A stretch of DNA of 26,224 bases, taken from JAILLW01 sp045640525 (GTDB lineage Bacteria; Bacillota; Clostridia; Lachnospirales; Lachnospiraceae). Both the position numbers and the translations under genes were made by a program. The stretch spans positions 1-26,224 of the forward strand of contig JAZUFE010000014.1 in assembly GCA_045640525.1 (NCBI GenBank), in the 5' to 3' direction. Positions 1 to 7,129 of this stretch are shown here, piece after piece. Numbering within the stretch: position 1 is the first letter of the stretch; each line of letters starts with the position of its first letter. The notes beneath the pieces were generated by a model. It saw nothing but the letters and a program-made list of their open reading frames with translations. It was not told the DNA's origin and ran no database searches.

Positions 1-3000
1 TCCGACTTCGAAGGCGTTGCACTTGGCGTTGCACTAGGTGTTGCACTCGGTGTTGCCGTAGGTGTTGCACTTGGTGTAGCTGAAGGCGTTGCACTAGGTG
101 TTGCCGAAGGTGTCGCACTTGGTGTAGCTGAAGGTGTTGCACTTGGCGTTGCCGAAGGCGTTGCACTTGGCGTTGCCGTAGGTGTTGCGCTAGGTGTTGC
201 ACTTGGTGTTGCCGTAGGTGTTGCACTTGGCGTTGCCGAAGGTGTTGCCGAAGGCGTTGCGCTAGGCGTTGCCGAAGGTGTCGCACTTGGTGTAGCTGAA
301 GGTGTAGCACTTGGTGTTGCCGAAGGTGTTGCACTTGGCGTTGCACTAGGTGTTGCACTCGGTGTAGCCGAAGGCGTTGCACTTGGCGTTGCACTAGGTG
401 TAGCGCTAGGTGTAGCACTTGGTGTTGCCGAAGGTGTAGCACTTGGTGTTGCCGAAGGTGTAGCACTCGGTGTTGCCGAAGGTGTTGCGCTAGGTGTAGC
501 ACTAGGCGTTGCACTAGGCGTTGCACTAGGTGTAGCACTCGGTGTTGCCGAAGGTGTTGCACTTGGTGTTGCCGAAGGTGTAGCACTTGGCGTTGGCGTA
601 GGATCCGGTGTACTAGTAGGCGTAGGTGTACTTGTCGGTGTAGGCGTAGGATCCGGTGTCTTAGTCGGCGTAGGTGTAGGTGTTGGTGTTGATAAATCAC
701 CTTCATTAGTAAATACCGTTGAACCCTTTCTAGGATTACAACTAGCATCACCTACCGCTTCTCTGGGTTCTATCCAAAAGTCAATCAAGTTACCCCTATC
801 GTCAAATTTTGCATTAACCCATACCTTAATGTATCTATGAGTTGTATCATATTTAACTCCGGGAATTCCCGTATTCTCTTCCCATACATCAAACATAAAC
901 GGTAACGTTTTTGTTCCCGTGTACGAGCCGGAATCCCATCCTTTTCTGACATCTTCAACATCAAACAGAACATATCCGAAAGAAGCTGTCGGATTGTCCT
1001 TTGTTACTGTAGCTGTATAACTTAAATTAGAATTATCTGCTTTAAAATCACCTGTTGCGGTAACATGGAAGGTAAACGTGGCGCCCTTAGGCCATTCACC
1101 CTTAAATTTCTTGGTTACTTCTATTTCATAAGGAATAATCGGAGTATCAACGTTAATACCGTTTATGCTACCATGAACCTCGTTACCCGTTCCGCCAATG
1201 GTATATGTATCCGCAATGACCGCACCGTTTATGGTAGACATATTAATAACATTAGCTTTAGGTGCTACAATCACTCCGTCCAATGTAGCTTTAACTTCTA
1301 CATCACCTTGATAATCACCGAAGTTCCAAAGAAGATAAGCGCATTCGTCCTTAGTTAAATCACTGGTTTGGAACCATGTAGCCCATTCAACCTTTGCATC
1401 TTCGGAATCACCAAGATCTTCAAGGTTCAATACTACAGTTGTTTTCTTTTGGGCTGCAGTTTTCGTCATTGCAGACAATGCATTTTTAAAGGATTCATCG
1501 TGATAACCCATAATAAAATCTTTATCTACCGTCACAACGATTACATCTTCTTTAAGCAATCCCGAACTGTTCTTCATACTATTGGTAATAGTTTTCATTG
1601 CAGCTACTGTCTTATTGCCGTCGGATTCTGCATTCTTGGCAAACAAATCATTAAGTTTCTCACCCTTGTCTGCTATATCATCAAGATTTTCTTCTATATT
1701 AATGATGTCATTGAATCTTGTATCCTTTTTCAGCTGGTCAAGCTTCTGCTGGGTATTCCAATTCAAATTCTCCATATCAATTACTGTTGCTTTTGGATTG
1801 TTTCCGATTGCATTTGCATCATCGCCCAAAACAATTGTTCCTATGCAATCTGCGGACGTCGAAATATTGACCGTACCGTCTCCAACATAGGTAAATGACT
1901 TACTTGTTTGTCCGTCGTTACCAAAGCTTACGTAACCTTCCGCATCAGGATTATTTCCGTTCTCCACTTCGTTGGTTACAAAGTTACCGCTGATATGTGC
2001 CTGGCCGTTAACATCATTATATGTAACAACCTTATCCGCATAAACCGTAAATCCGTTAGCAATTGACAATTCTGATAACCAGCTTCTAAGTGCCATCAGT
2101 TGTTCCGGTGACATCTCCGATGTCGAAACAACAGAGTTACTGCCAGATAACGGTGTAGGTGCAGGTGTAGGTCTTGCGCCTCCAAGCATCATCATTTTGG
2201 GAGCATATCTCATAATATTATTTGCAAGCAAGGTGGTAGCAGCATCCAATTGTGACTGCAAAAGAATACTTCCGTTCTCACCGGCTCCCTGGGTAACAGT
2301 AATACTCTCCTCACTATTATTGAGCAACGATTGAACAGCGAGATTATTGGTATTAATACCTAAAACTTTTTCTCCGTCTTCATTCTCTGCCTCAATAACG
2401 TTGGTCACATAGTTAACGGTCTTTTCAGTTTCCTCAACATTCTCAGCTTCCTCATTTGACTCTTCCGAAGTTTCAACCGGTATCAAGGTGAAATTGCTCA
2501 GGTTCTTCAGACTCATCAAAACGTTAGGTTCATTATCCAAATCTGCTTTTTCGTCAGCAGATTCGTCACCAACGTTTTCCTCATCTGTGTTCTTAGGTTT
2601 AAAAATTTCATCATCGTCAGGCGTCGGTGTTGCCTCACTCTCAGACACCTCTTCTGCATCATTTTCCGTAGCAGATGTCGAAGGTGTTGCCGTCGCTTCT
2701 ATCTCATCCGAAGGTGTTGCTGTAGCCTCTATCTCATCTGAAGGTGTTGCTGTAACATCATCTTCGTTTCCATCCGAAATCTCTTCTTTTTGATATTCGC
2801 AATAAATACACTTACCGTTCTCATCGAATTCACATTCAACCACATCCGAATATCCGCAGCCGTCATCCAAGCATAGTCTTGTGTGATAGTAACCATTTTC
2901 ATCATCAATATGCGTGTAAATAAAATTGTGTTCCACGCCATCAATACTCTCTGTACCCGTTGTAAACTTGGTAGGTTCTTCAGTTGCTTCCGGAGTTTCT

Positions 3001-3326
3001 TCTGCTTCTTCACCCGGTACTTCCGTAGGAGTTATATTGCTTTCATCATTTTCAATTTCAGGGGATTCTGTAGATTGTTCCGATGATTCCGAAGGAGTTT
3101 CGGTGTCTGCCGATTGATCATCGCTATTTGTTTCTTCCGAAGGTTCTTCGGAAACTTCTTCCTGAACTTCTTCGACCGGTTCTTCCGAAACAGTTTCTTC
3201 AACCGCTGTATCTTCTGCATATGATTCGTCTTCGGCAGCGAATGTTCCGAACACATTTACTGCCACTACAATTTCGACAATCAACAATGCCAATAATCTT
3301 TTTGTTTTTCTTGATAACTTGCCCAT
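1..3326 (-). CDS. Large secreted surface protein with choice-of-anchor-A-like domain, Spy0128/FctA-like domain and SATP-repeat stalk (C-terminus outside window)
   Basis: This frame is open from an ATG at 3326 to the window edge, about 1108 codons, so the C-terminus is missing. The start is fixed by a GGAGG ribosome binding site at 3333-3337. Residues 1-31 form a signal peptide: a basic start (MGKLSRKTKR), a hydrophobic core and an Ala-rich cleavage region. Residues about 32-125 are acidic and Glu/Ser/Thr/Pro-rich. A Cys-rich knuckle lies at about 133-176, followed by a short DEIEATATPS-type repeat. Residues about 420-720 resemble the choice-of-anchor-A fold (YLLWNF, then GVIVAPKANV, then GAVIADTYTIGG). 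Residues about 725-874 resemble a Spy0128/FctA pilin domain: VTKKFKG, the Glu in DVWEENTG, and the closing TVFTNEG, which fits a Lys-Asn isopeptide bond. A TPTP segment and 48 (S/T)ATP units follow. The role is inferred to be adhesion or surface display, with the repeat as a stalk. Whether it ends in a sortase signal cannot be seen. Confidence 0.85.
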   Translation of the reverse strand, partial: MGKLSRKTKRLLALLIVEIVVAVNVFGTFAAEDESYAEDTAVEETVSEEPVEEVQEEVSEEPSEETNSDDQSADTETPSESSEQSTESPEIENDESNITPTEVPGEEAEETPEATEEPTKFTTGTESIDGVEHNFIYTHIDDENGYYHTRLCLDDGCGYSDVVECEFDENGKCIYCEYQKEEISDGNEDDVTATPSDEIEATATPSDEIEATATPSTSATENDAEEVSESEATPTPDDDEIFKPKNTDEENVGDESADEKADLDNEPNVLMSLKNLSNFTLIPVETSEESNEEAENVEETEKTVNYVTNVIEAENEDGEKVLGINTNNLAVQSLLNNSEESITVTQGAGENGSILLQSQLDAATTLLANNIMRYAPKMMMLGGARPTPAPTPLSGSNSVVSTSEMSPEQLMALRSWLSELSIANGFTVYADKVVTYNDVNGQAHISGNFVTNEVENGNNPDAEGYVSFGNDGQTSKSFTYVGDGTVNISTSADCIGTIVLGDDANAIGNNPKATVIDMENLNWNTQQKLDQLKKDTRFNDIINIEENLDDIADKGEKLNDLFAKNAESDGNKTVAAMKTITNSMKNSSGLLKEDVIVVTVDKDFIMGYHDESFKNALSAMTKTAAQKKTTVVLNLEDLGDSEDAKVEWATWFQTSDLTKDECAYLLWNFGDYQGDVEVKATLDGVIVAPKANVINMSTINGAVIADTYTIGGTGNEVHGSINGINVDTPIIPYEIEVTKKFKGEWPKGATFTFHVTATGDFKADNSNLSYTATVTKDNPTASFGYVLFDVEDVRKGWDSGSYTGTKTLPFMFDVWEENTGIPGVKYDTTHRYIKVWVNAKFDDRGNLIDFWIEPREAVGDASCNPRKGSTVFTNEGDLSTPTPTPTPTKTPDPTPTPTSTPTPTSTPDPTPTPSATPSATPSATPSATPSATPSATPSATPSATPSATPSATPSATPSATPSATPSATPSATPSATPSATPSATPSATPSATPSATPSATPSATPSATPSATPSATPSATPSATPSATPSATPSATPTATPSATPSATPTATPSATPSATPSATPSATPSATPSATPSATPSATPSATPTATPSATPSATPSATPSKS
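13..588 (-). repeat. 48 tandem 12-bp units encoding (S/T)-A-T-P
   Basis: The period is exactly 12 bp without interruption through 48 units, all in the reading frame of the surface protein. At protein level 45 units read SATP and 3 read TATP (units at 49, 169 and 205). Variation between units is otherwise synonymous: the Ser codon is AGT, AGC, TCG or TCA, and the Ala, Thr and Pro third positions vary. This suggests selection on the peptide. Regular Pro with Ser/Thr suggests an extended wall-spanning stalk that could be O-glycosylated, which is inference. The array ends just before the window edge, where the frame continues as Ser-Lys-Ser. Confidence 0.97.
589..691 (-). repeat. Degenerate Thr-Pro repeat region next to the SATP array
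   Basis: The segment reads as alternating Thr-Pro with occasional KTPDP and STP variants. It links the Spy0128/FctA-like domain to the SATP array. Two copies of a ggatccggtgt block (starting at 601 and 649) mark a longer internal duplication. Confidence 0.8.
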
Positions 3327-3382
3327 CAGATGCCTCCGAACATATATATGTTTTCAAAAATTGCACATTAATACTCAATACT

Positions 3383-3412
3383 ACTATAACAATACCATTC
3401 TATTCCAACCAA
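3383..3412 (-). promoter_or_regulatory. Possible sigma-A promoter of the surface protein gene
   Basis: On the minus strand a TTGGTT (3407-3412) lies 18 nt before a TATAGT (3383-3388), about 57 nt upstream of the ATG. The -10 is good and the -35 is weak. The surrounding spacer is very AT-rich, so chance matches are expected. Confidence 0.35.
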
Positions 3413-3746
3413 AGTACTGTTTTCAATAGTTTTCACTTCTTTTTGGTACTTTTGGCATATTGACTATAAAGTGTTCAATCATCGCGTATTACTGCTTGAT
3501 TTTTCCGAAAATTCTCTCATTTGCATTCGTGTTTTTTAGTTAATTCATTATCGATATTTCGTCTTTTTGCCTGCGATTACTTTTTGATAAAAATATATTG
3601 CATCGTTCATTCAGATTCAACTTAAGTGATCTGAATATCGCATTTTATGCGCCCGTTTTTGTATGTTTATGCACTTTAGCAAAGTGAATACATAACATTA
3701 TATTCGCAAGCAAGCAATTGTTATCTTGCATATGTAATACATATTA

Positions 3747-3776
3747 CAACTATATTGCGTTTCGTCAATATAGTTG
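3747..3776. repeat. Perfect 11-bp inverted repeat in the spacer
   Basis: The arms caactatattg and caatatagttg are perfectly complementary around an 8-nt loop. There is no following T-tract on the minus strand, so a terminator is less likely than an operator or an RNA stem in the leader of the surface protein gene. Confidence 0.6.
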
Positions 3777-4005
3777 CATGGTGCATAATATTAGTTCTTT
3801 TTTGTTTTTGTGCAATGTGTACAATTTACTTTTTACTGTATATGTGAATTATTACGATTTTTTGATATGTTATACATTCAGAGTGCGTTCCTGAGTACCA
3901 AAAATCGCTTCTAAACATCCACCCGTTAGAGTGTACCCATGACATGTAAAATCGAGTAGGTTGGCTTCCGCTCGATATCTATTTTGCTTGTCGCGGATAA
4001 CACAA

Positions 4006-4030
4006 AAGGCTTGAGATTATCTCAAGCCTT
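4006..4030 (-). terminator. Rho-independent terminator of gpmI
   Basis: A perfect 11-bp stem (aaggcttgaga / tctcaagcctt) with a 3-nt loop lies 24 nt after the gpmI stop. On the minus strand it is followed by a short, imperfect U-run (TTTTGTGTT including stem bases). Confidence 0.85.
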
Positions 4031-4053
4031 CAGCATTACTATCGTCGTATACT

Positions 4054-5613
4054 TTATTTAATAAGCAATGACTTTCCTGTCATTTCCTTTGGCTGTTCTT
4101 TGCCCATGATTTCAATCAATGTAGGTACTATATCCGCCAAACATCCACCCTCGCGAAGTTTATATGAAGGGTCAGCATTTACAAGAATAAACGGTACAGG
4201 ATTTGTTGTATGTGCAGTGAAAGGATCGCCTGTCTCATAATCAACAAGTTGCTCCGCATTTCCGTGGTCTGCGCAGATAAACATAACACCACCGACTTCC
4301 TTAACGAAATCAACAACTTCACCTACACATCTGTCAATATCTTCTATTGCCTGAACAGCCGCATCAAGAACTCCTGTATGACCAACCATATCGGGATTGG
4401 CAAAGTTGCAAATAATAACATCATAAACAGACGAACCGTCTTCATTCTTGGCTGTAATCGCTTCCGATAGCTTATCGCAAACCGTGTATGCACTCATACG
4501 AGGTTTCTTATCGTACGTAGGAACATACTTGGGCGAATTAACGAGTATTCTCTCTTCATCTTTGTTGGGAGTTTCAACACCACCGTTAAAGAAGAATGTA
4601 ACATGCGCATATTTTTCAGTCTCGGCTATTCTTGCCTGCTTCATGCCGTTAGCAGCAAGCCATTCACCGAATGTATTGGTAACTTCAACTTTCTTAAATG
4701 CAACTTCCTTATTGGGAATCAGCGGATCATAATCCGAGAAACATACATAAGTCACATCAAGTCTCTCACCTCTTGCAAACTTATCAAACTCATCGTCGCA
4801 GAACACATGAGTAATCTCTCTTGCTCTGTCAGGTCTGAAGTTGAAGAATACAATTGAATCTTTATCCTTAATTGTTGCTATAGGAGCGCCGTTCTCCTTC
4901 ACAACGAAAGGAACCACGAACTCGTCTGTAACGCCGGCATCGTATGAAGCCTGAATTCCGGCAGGACCTGATGTTGCCTCAGCTCCCTCACCTTTAGTCA
5001 TTGCAAGGTATGCCTTCTCCACTCTGTCGTAGTTATTATCTCTGTCCATAGCATAATAACGGCCTGATACTGTAGCAATCTTACCAACACCGATTTTAGC
5101 CATTTCAGCTTCCAAAGCTTCCGCATATTCTTTGGCTGAAGAAGGTGGTGTATCTCTTCCGTCAAGGAAGCAATGAACATATACCTTATCCAAGCCGTTT
5201 CTCTTGGCAAGCTCAAGCAATCCGTACAAATGTGTATTATGTGAATGAACACCGCCATCAGATAACAATCCGTAGAAATGAAGGGCGGAATTATTCTTTT
5301 TACAATTGTCTATAGCCTTCATTAATCCTTCGTTCTCGAAGAATGTGCCATCCTGAATTTCTTTGGTTATTCTTGTCAATTCCTGATATACAATTCTTCC
5401 GGCACCCATATTAAGATGTCCTACTTCCGAGTTACCCATTTGGCCGTCGGGCAATCCTACTGCCATTCCGGAAGCATTTCCCTTAACAAAAGGATATTCT
5501 TTCATCAATCTGTCCATAACAGGAGTCTTGGCCATTGCAACCGCATTACCTTCACTCTTGTCATTTAATCCGTATCCGTCAAGGATTAGTAATACTACAG
5601 GTTTGTTACTCAT
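4054..5613 (-). CDS. gpmI: 2,3-bisphosphoglycerate-independent phosphoglycerate mutase
   Basis: The enzyme interconverts 3-phosphoglycerate and 2-phosphoglycerate in lower glycolysis, in the cytoplasm. It belongs to the alkaline phosphatase superfamily and uses two metal ions, often Mn2+ in Gram-positive bacteria. The 519-residue length is usual for the family. Visible landmarks are the N-terminal metal motif LLILDGYG (Asp12), the catalytic serine in GNSEVGHLNMGAGR (Ser62), the substrate-loop region HFYGLLSDGGVHSH, and the C-terminal metal ligands in ADHGNAE and the following AHTTNPVP. An AGAGGT ribosome binding site precedes the ATG. The gene has its own promoter and terminator, so it is probably expressed on its own, although readthrough from the permease gene is possible. 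It is separated by about 18 kb from gap-pgk-tpiA, with which it is grouped in many Firmicutes. Confidence 0.98.
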   Translation of the reverse strand: MSNKPVVLLILDGYGLNDKSEGNAVAMAKTPVMDRLMKEYPFVKGNASGMAVGLPDGQMGNSEVGHLNMGAGRIVYQELTRITKEIQDGTFFENEGLMKAIDNCKKNNSALHFYGLLSDGGVHSHNTHLYGLLELAKRNGLDKVYVHCFLDGRDTPPSSAKEYAEALEAEMAKIGVGKIATVSGRYYAMDRDNNYDRVEKAYLAMTKGEGAEATSGPAGIQASYDAGVTDEFVVPFVVKENGAPIATIKDKDSIVFFNFRPDRAREITHVFCDDEFDKFARGERLDVTYVCFSDYDPLIPNKEVAFKKVEVTNTFGEWLAANGMKQARIAETEKYAHVTFFFNGGVETPNKDEERILVNSPKYVPTYDKKPRMSAYTVCDKLSEAITAKNEDGSSVYDVIICNFANPDMVGHTGVLDAAVQAIEDIDRCVGEVVDFVKEVGGVMFICADHGNAEQLVDYETGDPFTAHTTNPVPFILVNADPSYKLREGGCLADIVPTLIEIMGKEQPKEMTGKSLLIK

Positions 5614-5665
5614 AATCTACCTCTTTCCGTTTATATATAAATTTATAATTTTCACACCGATATGC

Positions 5666-5694
5666 ATTATATCATTATCCATATTGCAGTTCAA
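5666..5694 (-). promoter_or_regulatory. Sigma-A type promoter of gpmI
   Basis: The minus strand shows TTGAAC (5689-5694), a 17-nt spacer and a perfect TATAAT (5666-5671), about 53 nt before the gpmI ATG. It begins directly after the permease stop codon, so gpmI can be transcribed independently of the upstream array. Confidence 0.75.
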
Positions 5695-5695
5695 A

Positions 5696-7120
5696 CTATA
5701 TCGGAGCAAAGAATTTAATCAAAAACAGTACCGTCAGCACATATGTCAGCGCCGAAATATCTTTACGTTTTCCGGTCAACAAGCTAATAACGGTATATGA
5801 TATTATTCCCAGGCCAATGCCATAACCGACAGAACCTGTTATCGGCATTGCAATCAGCATCAAAGCCGTAGGGGCAGATGAAGATATATTTCCCAGATCA
5901 ATTTTCCTTATATCCGATATCATAAGAATAGCGACATATATCAAGGCAGCCGAAGTAGCCGCAGGAGGTATGACACCTATTATCGGAGAGATAAAGATAC
6001 ACAACAGGAACAAAATCGCACTTATCAGTGCACTGAGTCCTGTTCTTCCTCCTGCTTCCACACCGGACGCAGACTCAACATAAGTTGTTACCGTAGATGT
6101 TCCGGATAAAGATCCTACGAACGTTCCGATTGCATCAGACAGCAGTGCTTCCTTCATTTTAGGGAACTTTCCGTTTTCATCAAGCATATTCGCTCTTGAT
6201 GCCGTTCCCATCAACACGCCTATCGTGTCAAACATATCAATCATGCAGAATGACACAATCAAAATAATAACCGTGACATAGCCTATGCTGAACAAATTCG
6301 AAAAATTCATTTTGAATAATGTTACTTCAGCAAAATCACCAAATGGCGGCTTGATCGAAAATTTTCCGATTCCCGCAAACGGATTTTCGTTCAGGCAAAA
6401 GAACTGACACGCCCAATAAAGCACCGCAGAAACAATAATTCCGTATAATACCGCAGCTTTCTTACCTTTATGAGAAAAATATATAATTGCAAACAGCCCA
6501 GCCAGCATGGCAACCGCGTCCAGAATAACATAACCAAAGGCATCGCCCATCACTTTTTGAGCGTTTCCTGTCGTAAGCGCGCCAAGCAAATCTCTTAGCA
6601 CATAGTATTTTTCTCCGTTGTTGCCCACTACTGTTGCATTTGAGCCAAAACCTATATTTATCAGCATCATACCTATCGCCGGTGTAATACCGAGTCTGAC
6701 AGGCAAAGGTATTGCATCGACTATTTTCTCACGGACATTTATCAAAGAAAGTATAATGAATATAATACCTTCGATAAAAATTATACATAATCCGCTTTGA
6801 AACGCTTCGGTATAGCTTAGCCCCGTTGCCGCCACTATGCTGATGATTATAGAAGCAAAGAAACTGTTAAGGCCCATTCCCGGGGCCATAACAAACGGTT
6901 TGTTTGCAAGTACAGCCATACAGAACGTTCCCAAAAACGATGCTATACACGTAGCCATAAACACTGCGTTCCACAACGAAGAACCCGTATCATAATTTGT
7001 CAGAATATTGGGATTCAGAACCACCACATATGACATGGTTACAAAAGTAGTAAAACCTGCCACGATTTCCGTTCTGATATTTGTTCCGTTTGCCTTTAGC
7101 TTGAACACCTTTTCAATCAT
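5696..7120 (-). CDS. NCS2-family AzgA/PbuG-type purine (guanine/hypoxanthine) permease
   Basis: A 474-residue, strongly hydrophobic protein with about 12-14 membrane segments, expected to import purine bases with protons. It opens with the typical AzgA-branch start (a Phe-Lys-rich stretch, then TEIVAGFTTFVTMSYVV), followed by APGMGLNSFFAS. Further in it has the carrier motifs DMFDTIGVLMGTA and SGVEAGGRTG. Homologues of this branch in Bacillus (PbuG, PbuO) and fungi (AzgA) carry hypoxanthine, guanine or adenine; which one applies here cannot be read from sequence. An AGGAG site lies 6 nt before the ATG. The gene starts only 9 nt after hydA, so it is probably the last gene of that transcript. 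I saw no purine-riboswitch-like sequence in front of it. Confidence 0.9.
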   Translation of the reverse strand: MIEKVFKLKANGTNIRTEIVAGFTTFVTMSYVVVLNPNILTNYDTGSSLWNAVFMATCIASFLGTFCMAVLANKPFVMAPGMGLNSFFASIIISIVAATGLSYTEAFQSGLCIIFIEGIIFIILSLINVREKIVDAIPLPVRLGITPAIGMMLINIGFGSNATVVGNNGEKYYVLRDLLGALTTGNAQKVMGDAFGYVILDAVAMLAGLFAIIYFSHKGKKAAVLYGIIVSAVLYWACQFFCLNENPFAGIGKFSIKPPFGDFAEVTLFKMNFSNLFSIGYVTVIILIVSFCMIDMFDTIGVLMGTASRANMLDENGKFPKMKEALLSDAIGTFVGSLSGTSTVTTYVESASGVEAGGRTGLSALISAILFLLCIFISPIIGVIPPAATSAALIYVAILMISDIRKIDLGNISSSAPTALMLIAMPITGSVGYGIGLGIISYTVISLLTGKRKDISALTYVLTVLFLIKFFAPI

Positions 7121-7129
7121 ACAATGCTC

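Larger units (their letters stand above)
3327..4005. other. Long gene-free AT-rich spacer with several hairpins
   Basis: No convincing coding sequence lies between the surface protein and gpmI. The part nearest the surface gene (3340-3880) is strongly AT-rich. It holds a perfect 11-bp hairpin (3747-3757 with 3766-3776) and a 6-bp one (3672-3677 with 3681-3686). From about 3879 to 3976 the sequence becomes less AT-rich and looks different from its surroundings. It contains a 6-bp stem (3951-3956 with 3971-3976) and two similar agagtg-containing segments. I do not recognise it as a known RNA family. Confidence 0.6.

Noticed and set aside
13..588. Short regular repeats considered as a CRISPR array
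   Set aside because: The 12-bp units have no spacers and translate in frame as SATP, so this is a coding repeat.
1368..1898. 176-codon open frame on the plus strand
   Set aside because: It is the exact antisense of the choice-of-anchor-A-like region of the surface protein, Cys/Phe/Ile-rich, without a ribosome binding site.
2488..3463. Several plus- and minus-strand frames rich in Ser or Arg/Lys
   Set aside because: They are out-of-frame readings of the low-complexity Glu/Ser/Thr-rich part of the surface protein.
3880..3990. Considered as tmRNA, SRP RNA, RNase P RNA, 6S RNA or a tracrRNA-like element
   Set aside because: None of the conserved core sequences I know for those RNAs is present on either strand.
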